Positions 44,931-52,905 of a stretch of 57,077 bases of DNA are shown here, in pieces. The notes beneath the pieces were generated by a model. That model ran no database searches and was not told the DNA's origin. It worked only from the letters and a program-made list of their open reading frames with translations. Within the stretch, counting starts at the first letter, position 1. Every line of letters starts with the position of its first letter. The stretch is from an uncultured Prevotellaceae bacterium (lineage in GTDB: Bacteria > Bacteroidota > Bacteroidia > Bacteroidales > Bacteroidaceae): contig CACZMV010000014.1 of assembly GCA_902782305.1 (NCBI GenBank), positions 1-57,077 of the forward strand, in the 5' to 3' direction. Made by a program: the position numbers and the translations under genes.

Positions 44931-47334
44931 GAAAAGAATATCCTTTTTATTATTGGGGCTTTTGCTATGCTCAATAATAGCTTCAGCTCAAATGAGTGAT
45001 CAACAAGTCATTCAGTTTGTCCAGGCTGAGATGAAGGCAGGCACCTCTCAGGCTCAGATTGTCACCAAGCTGATGCAGAAAGGTGTCAAGATTGAGCAGA
45101 TTCGTCGTTTGCGCAGTCAGTATGACCAGCAGATTAGCCAAAAAGGCGCTTCCGCCGCTGCTGATGCTGCTGTGCAGAATGCAGAAGACCGTATGCGTAC
45201 CAACAACGAGACAGGTGCTGCCGTTGAGGGTGGGGCAGATGGAGCTGCTATGACGGCTGCTTCTACCGTGGAGGAACCCACCGTAGTCAGTGGCAAGGCC
45301 GTCTATGGTCATGACATTTTCAATAAGAAGCTCCTTAGTTTCGAGCCCAACATGAACATTGCCACCCCCCAGAACTATGTCTTGGGTCCTGGCGATGCCG
45401 TCATTGTTGATATTTTTGGTGCTTCTCAGAAGTCTGAAAGCCAGACGGTAACCCCCGACGGTACGATTGTCATTGAGGGCTATGGACCCATCAAGGTGGC
45501 CGGTCTGACGGTAGCCGCCGCCCAGAACAAATTGCGCAGCACGTTGGGTTCCCGTTATAAGAGTAGCAAGCTCAATGTCTCCGTAGGTCAGACCCGTACC
45601 ATCCTGGTCAATGTGATGGGCGAGGTGAAGGCCCCCGGTACCTATACCTTGAGTGCCTTCTCTACCGTGTTTCATGCCCTCTATATGGCCGGTGGCATCA
45701 AGGACCTGGGAACCCTTCGTAACATCAAGGTCTATCGCGGTGGCCGACTTGTTACCTCAGTCGATGTCTATCAGTACATCCTGAATGGTCGTCTGGCTGG
45801 TAATATCCGCCTGCAGGAGAACGACATGATTATCGTAGGTCCTTATGAGGCTTTGGTGGACATCGAGGGAAAGGTAAAGCGCCCCATGATGTATGAGATG
45901 CGCCCCACCGAGTCCGTTGCCCAGGCCATCAAGTATGCCGGTGGTTATACCAGTGATGCCTTTAAGAAGTCCATTCGCCTCACCCGTATGTCTGGCGAGC
46001 GTTATAGTGTCCATACCGTTGAGGAATTCGATATGTCTGGCTTCAAGGTGACTGATGGTGATGTCATCCAGGTCGATTCCATGTTGAACCGTTATGAGAA
46101 TATGGTAGAGGTCGAGGGCGCTGTGTTCCGTCCCGGCCGTTATGAGTTAGGCAAGCAGATCAATACCGTCCGTGCCTTGGTAGAGGCTGCTGGTGGCCTG
46201 ACAGAGGACGCCTTTACCGGTCGTGCCGTCTTGTACCGCATGAAGCAGGACCGCACCCTTGAGACCCAGTCGCTCGACCTGGGTGGTATCATGAGCGGTG
46301 CATTGGCCGACATTCCCCTTCGCAACGAGGACCAGTTGATTATCGCCAAGCTTTCTGAGCGTTCTTCCGAGCGTACCGTCACCATTACTGGTGAGGTGTT
46401 CCGTCCAGGCACCTTCCCTTATTCCGAGCGTGAGACCATTGAGGACCTGGTGCTCCGTGCCGGAGGCTTGACCGATGCCGCCTCTTTTGCCAAGGTCGAT
46501 GTCTCTCGTCGTATCCGTGACCCCAAGGCCCTTCAGAGCGGTCAGGAAATCTCCAAGAACTACAGTTTCTCGCTGAAGGACGGCTTGGTTGTCGATGGCC
46601 AGCCCGGCTTCACGCTGGAACCCTACGATGTGGTACAGGTACGCCGTTCTCCCGGCTTTATGGAGCCCCGTACGGTACAAGTCCTGGGTGAAGTTGTTTT
46701 CGAAGGCGACTTCAACCTGTCTAAGAAGAACCAACGACTCTCTGACCTCATCAAGGCAGCTGGTGGTGTCACTCCTGAGGCCTATGTCAAGGGTGCTCGC
46801 TTGGAACGTCATCTGAATGAAGATGAGCGCGCCCGCATAGCCACTCTTGTCAAGACAGCCCGCCAAACAGCTTCATCCCGTGACTCCATCAGCCTGGAAA
46901 AGATTGAGACCGCTGAATACTATGCCGTAGGTATCAACCTCGAGAAAGCATTGGCCAATCCCGGTGGCGACTATGATATCGTAGTCCGTGACAGTGACCG
47001 CATCTTCGTACCTGAATACAATGGTACCGTCAAGATTTCTGGTAATGTGCTCTTCCCCAACACCGTTGCCTATCAGGCCGGCAAGGACTGGAAGTACTAT
47101 GTCAACCAGGCCGGTGGCTTTGGCCAACGCAGCCGTAAGTCGCACTCCTTCATTATCTACCAGAACGGTACCGTCTCTCAGGTGGGCAAGGGTAAGGTGG
47201 AGCCCGGTTGTGAAATCGTCGTACCTCAGAAGGGCAAGCGCGATATGTCTGCTCTCATGCAATGGGTAAGCATTGGCACCTCGATGGCTTCTCTGGCCAC
47301 GATGGCAGCAACTATTGGTAACCTCTTAAAGTAG
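44929..47334 (+). CDS. Polysaccharide export (Wza-like) protein with multiple SLBB domains
   Basis: About 801 residues from MKRISFLLLGLLLC (signal peptide ending IASAQ); an alternative ATG 9 bp upstream is inside a heptamer array. After a helical N-terminal segment, the Poly_export domain (LGPGDAVIVDIFGASQKSES) is followed by a series of SLBB domains, recognisable by VNVMGEVKAPGTYTLS, VEVEGAVFRPGRYELG, VTITGEVFRPGTFPYS, VQVLGEVVFEGDFNLS and VKISGNVLFPNTVAYQ. Forms or contributes to the outer-membrane channel for capsule or exopolysaccharide. Followed by a Wzz-like gene, as usual. Confidence 0.92.
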   Translation: MKRISFLLLGLLLCSIIASAQMSDQQVIQFVQAEMKAGTSQAQIVTKLMQKGVKIEQIRRLRSQYDQQISQKGASAAADAAVQNAEDRMRTNNETGAAVEGGADGAAMTAASTVEEPTVVSGKAVYGHDIFNKKLLSFEPNMNIATPQNYVLGPGDAVIVDIFGASQKSESQTVTPDGTIVIEGYGPIKVAGLTVAAAQNKLRSTLGSRYKSSKLNVSVGQTRTILVNVMGEVKAPGTYTLSAFSTVFHALYMAGGIKDLGTLRNIKVYRGGRLVTSVDVYQYILNGRLAGNIRLQENDMIIVGPYEALVDIEGKVKRPMMYEMRPTESVAQAIKYAGGYTSDAFKKSIRLTRMSGERYSVHTVEEFDMSGFKVTDGDVIQVDSMLNRYENMVEVEGAVFRPGRYELGKQINTVRALVEAAGGLTEDAFTGRAVLYRMKQDRTLETQSLDLGGIMSGALADIPLRNEDQLIIAKLSERSSERTVTITGEVFRPGTFPYSERETIEDLVLRAGGLTDAASFAKVDVSRRIRDPKALQSGQEISKNYSFSLKDGLVVDGQPGFTLEPYDVVQVRRSPGFMEPRTVQVLGEVVFEGDFNLSKKNQRLSDLIKAAGGVTPEAYVKGARLERHLNEDERARIATLVKTARQTASSRDSISLEKIETAEYYAVGINLEKALANPGGDYDIVVRDSDRIFVPEYNGTVKISGNVLFPNTVAYQAGKDWKYYVNQAGGFGQRSRKSHSFIIYQNGTVSQVGKGKVEPGCEIVVPQKGKRDMSALMQWVSIGTSMASLATMAATIGNLLK

Positions 47335-47350
47335 TATAAAGTAGTAAACT

Positions 47351-48514
47351 ATGAACGAAGATAAAAAACAATTCGTGTCATCCGAGAGATTCGTGTTCGA
47401 AAAAGAATCAGTGTCATCAGAAAAATCTGCTTCATCAGTGTCTGAAGATACAGAATCCAGTATCGATTTTGGTAAAATCTTTCAGGACCTACTCCGCCAT
47501 AAGTGGCTCTATGTCAAGGTGCTGCCTGTGGCCTTTATCCTGGCAGCCATCTATGCGCTGAGCCTCCCTAATTTCTATAATTGTACGGTGAAGCTCTCGC
47601 CTGAAATGGGTGGCAGTAAGGCGAGTGCAGGTTCTTTGGCATCTTTAGCCAGCAGCTTTGGTGTCAATTTAGGCACGAGTGGAGCAGGCACGGAAGCCTT
47701 GTTCCCCACGCTATACCCTGATTTGATGAATTCCGTGGACTTCAAGACCTCGCTCTTCACTGTTCCTGTGACCATTGAGGGTGATAAGAAAGATGGTGAG
47801 AAAGACCGCACCATGCCTTACTACGACTACCTGAAGGACGAACAGAAGTCTCCCTGGTGGTCCGCCGCTATGAAAGCAGTATTTTCCATCTTCAAATCTC
47901 AAGCCCCGAAGGTCAAAGAAAAAGTTGATCCTTTCCGTCTGACCTTGGAGCAGACCAATATAGTCAAGGCTATCAATAAAAATGTGGTCTGCGATGTGGA
48001 TAAGAAGACCATGGTCATCACCATCAGCGTGACTGATCAGAATGCGGTGATTGCAGCCAATATGGCTGATACGGTGAAGACCCGCCTGCAGAAATTCATT
48101 ACCGACTATCGTACCTCCAAGGCTCGTGTCGATCTGGAGTATAACAAGAAAATTACGGCCGAGACCAAGGCCCGCTACGAAAAGGCCCGCCAAAAATATG
48201 CTGAGTTCATGGACTCCAACCAGGACATCATCCTGCAGACCGTCCGTCAGAAGCAGACCGACCTCGAGAACGACATGCAGCTGCAGTACAATGCCTACCA
48301 GCAGGTAGCTGCCCAGATGCTGGCTGCTGAGGCCAAGGTGCAGCAGGAGACCCCTGCCTTCACCACCCTGCAGAGTGCCACGGTTCCCGTGCTCAAGGCT
48401 GGCCCCAAGCGCGCCCAGATGTGTCTCATCTTCGTGTTCCTGGCCTTCCTCGGTACTACCTGTTGGATTCTCTATAAAGAAGACGACCTAAAACCCCTGC
48501 TCGGTCTCAGCTAA
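47351..48514 (+). CDS. Wzz/GumC-like chain-length determinant protein
   Basis: 387 residues. Acidic/Ser-rich N-terminus, a first membrane helix (VLPVAFILAAIYALSL) after LLRHKWLYVK, a periplasmic coiled-coil domain (YNKKITAETKARYEKARQKY) and a second helix at the C-terminus (MCLIFVFLAFLGTTCWILY) preceded by the Pro-containing PVLKAGPKRA. Controls polymer length in Wzx/Wzy-type export; no tyrosine kinase domain is fused. Confidence 0.9.
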   Translation: MNEDKKQFVSSERFVFEKESVSSEKSASSVSEDTESSIDFGKIFQDLLRHKWLYVKVLPVAFILAAIYALSLPNFYNCTVKLSPEMGGSKASAGSLASLASSFGVNLGTSGAGTEALFPTLYPDLMNSVDFKTSLFTVPVTIEGDKKDGEKDRTMPYYDYLKDEQKSPWWSAAMKAVFSIFKSQAPKVKEKVDPFRLTLEQTNIVKAINKNVVCDVDKKTMVITISVTDQNAVIAANMADTVKTRLQKFITDYRTSKARVDLEYNKKITAETKARYEKARQKYAEFMDSNQDIILQTVRQKQTDLENDMQLQYNAYQQVAAQMLAAEAKVQQETPAFTTLQSATVPVLKAGPKRAQMCLIFVFLAFLGTTCWILYKEDDLKPLLGLS

Positions 48515-48519
48515 TCGCT

Positions 48520-49635
48520 ATGCAGATCCTGCTGTTCGAACCCAATCTCCATCCCGTCATCTGGGGTGGCACCCAACTCCGACCCTACAAAGGGCTTGCC
48601 CCTTCCAGCGAGCCCATAGGCGAGAGTTGGGAGGTCAGTGCCGTACCCTCCAGCACCAGCATCATCAGCAATGGCCCCTGGCAGGGTAGGGACCTCGTCT
48701 CTGTCATCAACGAAGCCCCCGAGGCCATCCTCGGCAAGAAGGTCAATGCGAAATACCATGGCCAATTGCCCCTGCTGGTCAAATTCATCGATGCCAAGCG
48801 CGACCTCAGCATCCAGGTCCATCCCAACGACGAGATGGCCCAGCGGGTCCATGGCAAGATGGGCAAGTCCGAGATGTGGTACATCATCAAGGCCGACCCC
48901 GGCGCCCACCTCTATGCCGGCTTCAAGCAGGCCATAACCCCCTATGAGTACCAGAAACGAGTAGAAGACGGTACCATCACCGAGGTGCTCGCCGACCATC
49001 AAGTCAAGGCCGGCGATGTCTTCTACCTCCCTGCCGGTCGTGTCCATGCCATCTGCGGTGGCATCCTCCTCGCCGAGGTCCAGCAGTCCAGCGACGTCAC
49101 CTACCGCATCTTCGACTACAACCGCCCCGGCATGGACGGCAAGCCCCGCGAGCTGCATACCGAACTCGCCGCCCAGGCCCTCGACTTCCATGTAGAGGAA
49201 AACTACCGCACCGAATACATCGACACCAACAACAGTGCCGTCCAGATCATCGACTCCCCCTACTTCGATGTCCGTGTCATGGAGATCAACCGCCCCATGC
49301 ACCGCAACCTCATCAAATACGACAGCTTCATCATCACCATGTGCCTCCAGGGCGACTGCATCATCCGCCTAAGGCCGACGGTTTCAAGTTCCAAGTTCAA
49401 AGTTCAAAGTTCCAAGTTCAAAGTTCAAAGTTCAAACCTCAAAGTTCAAAGTTCAAAGGCGAGTGAGGAAGTCCTTCTTCACGAAGGCCATAGCGCCCTC
49501 ATCCCCGCCTGTCTCGCCGACTACGACGTCCTCCCCCTCTCCGCCTCCTCCAAGATCCTCGATGCCTTCATCGACAACATGGACCGCTCCTTCTCCCACC
49601 AAGTCACCCGCTTCCTCCACATCACTCAACAATAA
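48520..49635 (+). CDS. manA: Mannose-6-phosphate isomerase, class I, with an array-encoded insertion
   Basis: 371 residues. Zinc enzyme interconverting mannose 6-phosphate and fructose 6-phosphate, feeding GDP-mannose for the polysaccharide made by the neighbouring export genes. Motifs: WGGTQLRPYKGL, LSIQVHPNDEMA (zinc), AGDVFYLPAGRVHAICGG. Near the C-terminus, 49383-49458, ten or so AAGTTCA units encode [20 protein letters not shown] in the middle of a beta-strand-rich domain, after IIRLRPTVSS. The insertion is about 25 residues, the longest in the window. Confidence 0.93.
   Translation: MQILLFEPNLHPVIWGGTQLRPYKGLAPSSEPIGESWEVSAVPSSTSIISNGPWQGRDLVSVINEAPEAILGKKVNAKYHGQLPLLVKFIDAKRDLSIQVHPNDEMAQRVHGKMGKSEMWYIIKADPGAHLYAGFKQAITPYEYQKRVEDGTITEVLADHQVKAGDVFYLPAGRVHAICGGILLAEVQQSSDVTYRIFDYNRPGMDGKPRELHTELAAQALDFHVEENYRTEYIDTNNSAVQIIDSPYFDVRVMEINRPMHRNLIKYDSFIITMCLQGDCIIRLRPTVSSSKFKVQSSKFKVQSSNLKVQSSKASEEVLLHEGHSALIPACLADYDVLPLSASSKILDAFIDNMDRSFSHQVTRFLHITQQ
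49383..49458 (+). repeat. Heptamer array (AAGTTCA) inside manA
   Basis: TTCAAGTTCCAAGTTCAAAG and further AAGTTCA units to 49458, with a CAAACCTCAAAG variant identical to that in the hisS array. The heptamer has no stop codon in any frame on this strand, while the opposite strand contains TGA. Confidence 0.92.
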
Positions 49636-49665
49636 CAACTTCTAATAAATTACATTTTAAACAAT

Positions 49666-50097
49666 ATGGGTGTTTACGAAGAACAAATAGTGCCAATCAA
49701 GATTTCGCGGTTGGCAGAATATGTGTCCCAAAGAAAGCGCATTGCTTTGGATGATGCCCTTGTGTACATATATTCCAATCCTATGTACGATAGACTGTAT
49801 GACGAAGGGGCTAAATGGTGGTATCTTAGCACCGCTGCTCTCTATGACGAGTTTGAGTCAGCACGTAATACCGAAAGTAGGAAGGTTACGCATGAGGAAT
49901 TTGAGTTCTACACTTATTGTATAGAGAAATATGCCCAGGAAAAAGGTCTTACAGGTCTCCAAGCTTTTGCCTTGTTGAAGCGCTATGGTGCAGATGAATA
50001 TTTGATAGACCATTACGACCTTCTTCATACACAAGGCACAGGTTATGTGATTGATGAGATTGATCGTTTTATTCAGAGGAGGAAAAGAAAATGCTAG
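49666..50097 (+). CDS. DUF3791-type protein, probable antitoxin-side partner
   Basis: 143 residues. N-terminal part ISRLAEYVSQRKRIALDDALVYIYSN and a C-terminal DUF3791-like module (EEFEFYTYCIEKYAQEKGLTGLQAFALLKRYGADEYLIDHYDLLHTQG, read in pieces) ending in basic residues. DUF3791 genes typically precede DUF3990 genes; the pair overlaps by 7 bp here. Proposed as the neutralising partner; this is an inference from gene order. Confidence 0.75.
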   Translation: MGVYEEQIVPIKISRLAEYVSQRKRIALDDALVYIYSNPMYDRLYDEGAKWWYLSTAALYDEFESARNTESRKVTHEEFEFYTYCIEKYAQEKGLTGLQAFALLKRYGADEYLIDHYDLLHTQGTGYVIDEIDRFIQRRKRKC

Positions 50098-50576
50098 TAT
50101 ATCATGGTTCAAATGTTGAAGTCCGCAAGCCCAGCCTTCTAAAGAGCAGGAAGAAGACCGATTTTGGTCGTGGCTTCTATACAACTACCCAGAAGGAGCA
50201 GGCAGAGCACTGGACTTCTATCAAGATTGACAGGGCAAAGACCGGCCGTAGAATCGTGTCGGTATTTGAGGTGGACGACGCTCTTCTGACTAATCCAGAG
50301 TTGAAGATTCGTGAGTTCCACGGTCCTGACGAGGCATGGTTGAACTTTGTGGTAGATAGTCGCAAAGGCGTTGAGCACGATTATGATATAGTCTTTGGTC
50401 CAGTGGCCAATGATAAGGTATTCACCGTGGTAAACCTATATGAAAGTGGCGTTTTGGATGCACCTGCAGCCATTGCTGAACTCAAGGCCTACAAGACCTA
50501 CAACCAACTTTCATTCCATACTCCTCGTGTCCTTCAAGCCTTGAAGTTTGTAAAGAGTTACATAGTTAATGATTGA
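50091..50576 (+). CDS. DUF3990 protein, probable ADP-ribosyltransferase-like toxin
   Basis: 161 residues. MLVYHGSNVEVRKP and GRGFYTTTQKEQAEHW at the N-terminus are hallmarks of DUF3990, which from memory belongs to the ADP-ribosyltransferase fold group; the YHGS and GRGFY segments would line the NAD pocket. VDSRKGVEHDYDIVFGPVAND and a C-terminal QLSFHTPRVLQALKF complete the family. Toxicity and target are unknown. It is coupled to DUF3791 upstream and to a small ORF downstream. Confidence 0.8.
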   Translation: MLVYHGSNVEVRKPSLLKSRKKTDFGRGFYTTTQKEQAEHWTSIKIDRAKTGRRIVSVFEVDDALLTNPELKIREFHGPDEAWLNFVVDSRKGVEHDYDIVFGPVANDKVFTVVNLYESGVLDAPAAIAELKAYKTYNQLSFHTPRVLQALKFVKSYIVND

Positions 50577-50767
50577 TGAGTCACTGTGTGAAAAGACATA
50601 ATAACATCAGACATGAGCCCACACGCTCGACCTCTAGTCGCTTGCTATTATCGGAATGTAAGGAGACTGCTTCTACGACTGAACGCGTGATGGCCACTAC
50701 CATGTCTGTCGACGAGTATTTTGACGAGTTAATCTCGCAAGTTCATGAGGACTATGCGGATTTATAA
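50576..50767 (+). CDS. Small ORF after DUF3990, possible third component
   Basis: 63 residues from ATG 50576, which overlaps the DUF3990 stop as TGATG. The first 40 residues look unstructured; the last part MSVDEYFDELISQVHEDYADL is a likely helix and may be the functional piece (alternative start 50690 or 50702). Weak support, from position only. Confidence 0.4.
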   Translation: MSHCVKRHNNIRHEPTRSTSSRLLLSECKETASTTERVMATTMSVDEYFDELISQVHEDYADL

Positions 50768-50789
50768 AGTAAGCATCCGCGCTCTTCTA

Positions 50790-51016
50790 AAAAATATTCG
50801 TTAGATTCGTGATATTCGTGTTCGTTTAAAAAGATGTATTCTGCGTTTATCTATTAATTCGTGTAATTCGTGTAATTCTTGCGTCCCTTCGGTAGCAAGC
50901 GAGCAGAGCTCGAGCGCGTGTTCGTCTAAAATATTATTCGTGTTCGTTTAAAAAGATGTATTCTGTGTTTATCTAATAATTCGTGTTATTCGTGTAATTC
51001 GTGTTCGTTTAAAATC
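50790..51016 (+). repeat. Nonamer array (TTCGTGTAA family), left of the GxxExxY gene
   Basis: Units such as ATTCGTGTAATTCGTG, separated by GTTCGTTTAAAAAGATGTAT TC blocks that recur. It contains the first copy (50874-50925) of a 52-bp GC-rich block, starting AATTCTTGCGTCCCTTCGGT and ending GAGCGCGTGTTCGT. The last repeat unit ends right at the start of the next gene. Confidence 0.9.
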
Positions 51017-51388
51017 ATGGTTATTTACAAAGAAGAAAGCTATAAGATAATCGGTGCTGCCTTTAGTGTTTACAACGAGTTAGGCCACGGTTTCCTTGAA
51101 GCAGTCTATCAGGAGTGCCTTGAACTGGAGTTTAAGAAGCAGGGAATACCCTACGAGCGTGAGAAGGAGTTAAAGATCTACTACGATGGTCAGGAACTTC
51201 AGCAGACCTATAGGGCTGATTTCATTTGTTACGACAAGATAATAGTAGAGTTGAAGGCAGTGTCCCAGTTAGACGAAGCACATCATGCCCAGGTCTATAA
51301 TTATCTCCACGCAACTAACATGAAGTTAGGCATCTTGCTCAACTTCGGCAACTCACAAGGATTGGAAAAAGATCGCATCGTCCTCTAA
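51017..51388 (+). CDS. GxxExxY protein (PD-(D/E)XK nuclease-like)
   Basis: 123 residues. The name-giving motif is G25-FL-E28-AV-Y31 (ELGHGFLEAVYQECL). A PD-(D/E)XK-like core follows: RADF with Asp68, and VELKA with Glu78 and Lys80. GxxExxY proteins are widespread orphans, with no established function; a nuclease role is an inference from the fold. The gene stands alone, with array repeats of one family on both sides and no recognisable promoter. Confidence 0.88.
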   Translation: MVIYKEESYKIIGAAFSVYNELGHGFLEAVYQECLELEFKKQGIPYEREKELKIYYDGQELQQTYRADFICYDKIIVELKAVSQLDEAHHAQVYNYLHATNMKLGILLNFGNSQGLEKDRIVL

Positions 51389-51800
51389 TCTGCGCTCTTT
51401 AAATAATTCGTGCGATTTGTGCAATTCTTGCGTCCCTTCGGTAGCAAGCGAGCAGAGCTCGAGCGCGTGTTCGTTTAAATTATTCGTGCAATTCGTGCGA
51501 TTCGTGTTCGTTTTAAATATAGGTATTCCGCGCTCTTCTAAAAAAGATTCGTTAGATTCGTGCAATTCGTGTTCGTTCAAAAAGAAGTATTCTGTGTTTA
51601 TCTATTAATTCGTGTAATTCGTGTAATTCGTGTTCCTCTCATAATCCGTGTTCGTCTAAAAATAAGTATTCTGTGTTTATCTATTAATTCGTGTAATTCG
51701 TGCGATTCGTGTTCGTCTAAAATTATTCGTGTTATTCGTGCAATTCGTGTTCGTTCAAAAAAAAACTATCTTTCGTGTTCTCATTAAAACATATGTACGC
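51389..51800 (+). repeat. Nonamer array (TTCGTG family), right of the GxxExxY gene
   Basis: About 400 bp of ATTCGTGCAATTCGTG-type units with recurring GTATTCTGTGTTTATCTA blocks, and the second copy (51423-51474) of the 52-bp GC-rich block, identical to the first. No gene; short open frames here (at 51417 and 51560 for example) only translate the repeats. Confidence 0.9.
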
Positions 51801-51898
51801 TTAACATTAAATAATCCCTATAATTCGTGTTTTTCGCCCCTTCCCCTCAAAATCCACATTTGTGTTCAAAAATATTTGTTTATATCATTTATTTTGCC

Positions 51899-51907
51899 TA
51901 CCTTTGC
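51899..51907 (+). promoter_or_regulatory. Bacteroidota -7 box before a long structured leader
   Basis: TACCTTTGC, with TTTG at 51876 as a possible -33 at the usual 23-bp distance. Confidence 0.65.
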
Positions 51908-52134
51908 ACCCGTATAGCACTTGTTTCCTAAGTACTCTACGGGTGTTTCACCCTCGTGTAGAGGTGGTAATTCATTGAACTATACCCTTTTAGGTCCTCC
52001 CCCCTCTGTCCCTTTACGTAGTAAATCGGACAAGGAAAAGAGTACCCTAAACCCTAGTTCACCTGCCATCTCTCTAATGTTTCAAAGCCCTTAGGGCCTA
52101 AAGCGTCTTACGCAAAATATAGAAAAACATTATT
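51907..52134 (+). other. Long leader with several predicted hairpins
   Basis: 228 bp with no open frame worth calling. Inverted repeats: CACCCGTA...TACGGGTG (51907-51945), CACCCTC...GAGGTG (51949-51966), GCCCTTAGGGC (52087-52097) and GCGTCTTACGC (52103-52113). The first overlaps the predicted transcription start, so it could be an operator instead of RNA structure. Function unknown. Confidence 0.4.
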
Positions 52135-52671
52135 ATGACACAACTCAACGATAAGGACCACGCTGCACAGATGGCAGATATGAAGTCGTTCGACGAGGAG
52201 ATGCCCTCGATTGGTATCTTTTGGTACGACCCAGAGGATCATAGTTTGTTTGGCGTTGGCAAGAAGGAACTTACTCCGAAGATGGTGGAGGAGGAGAGGG
52301 CTAAAGGAGTTGAAGTCATCAATTACCCTGGGTGTGGGTATAAGGCTGCGATTGAGCAAGAGCAGAATGATGCTCGCATCGATTCTGCCGAGCGTGAGCA
52401 GGCTCGAGCGGAGCTCAAGGAGTACTTCAAAGCGCAGGCTAAGCATGTCCCCACCAAGTTCAAGGGCGACTACACCCAAGTGCCTCGTGGCCGTGTGGCT
52501 TGGAACATCGACAAGTTCATCGTGTTGGTGGGCCAATGGGCCGAGCCTGTTCAGGATGAGCTTACCCAGTTGATCGAGGATACCTTCCACTTGCCGTACT
52601 TCGAGTTTGTGTACGACGAGCACTGGGACCTGGGCCACGGCTGGAGTGGCGATATGCCCGGCACACGTTAA
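52135..52671 (+). CDS. Conserved-looking hypothetical protein, 178 aa
   Basis: I do not recognise the family. Cytoplasmic (no signal or membrane segment), acidic, with an N-terminal region that has a beta-strand pair around IGIFWYDPEDHSLFGVGKKEL, a helical Glu/Arg-rich centre (EREQARAELKEYFKAQAKHV) and a C-terminal domain with PRGRVAWNIDKFIVLVGQWAE and FEFVYDEHWDLGHGWSGD, a Trp/His-rich end. It has its own strong promoter and a 228-bp leader. A shadow frame on the opposite strand is not likely. Confidence 0.7.
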   Translation: MTQLNDKDHAAQMADMKSFDEEMPSIGIFWYDPEDHSLFGVGKKELTPKMVEEERAKGVEVINYPGCGYKAAIEQEQNDARIDSAEREQARAELKEYFKAQAKHVPTKFKGDYTQVPRGRVAWNIDKFIVLVGQWAEPVQDELTQLIEDTFHLPYFEFVYDEHWDLGHGWSGDMPGTR

Positions 52672-52718
52672 GAGGCCAAGTAAACCCTCAATTAACCGTT
52701 AATTTTTTGGTGTCATCT

Positions 52719-52894
52719 GAAACCTGAATCCTGAATCTTGAAACTTGAATCCTGAATCCTGAATCCTGAATCCTGAAACCAGCCCTTTGGGCCCTGAATC
52801 TTGAATCCTGAAACCAGCCCTTTGGGCCCTGAATCCTGAAACCTGAAACCAGCCCTTTGGGCCCTGAATCTTGAATCCTGAAATCTGAAACCAA
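52719..52894 (+). repeat. Heptamer array (CTGAATC/CTTGAAA) with palindromic caps, left of four-helix-bundle gene 1
   Basis: CCTGAATCCTGAATC units interrupted by AGCCCTTTGGGCCCTGAAT at 52781, 52815 and 52851. The palindrome GGGCCC/GCCCTTTGGGC can form a hairpin. Confidence 0.92.
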
Positions 52895-52905
52895 ATTGCG
52901 AAGCA

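Noticed and set aside
51417-51787. Small ORFs such as 51417-51608 and 51560-51787
   Set aside because: They only translate the TTCGTG arrays (IRVIRVIRV-like peptides); no independent evidence of coding.
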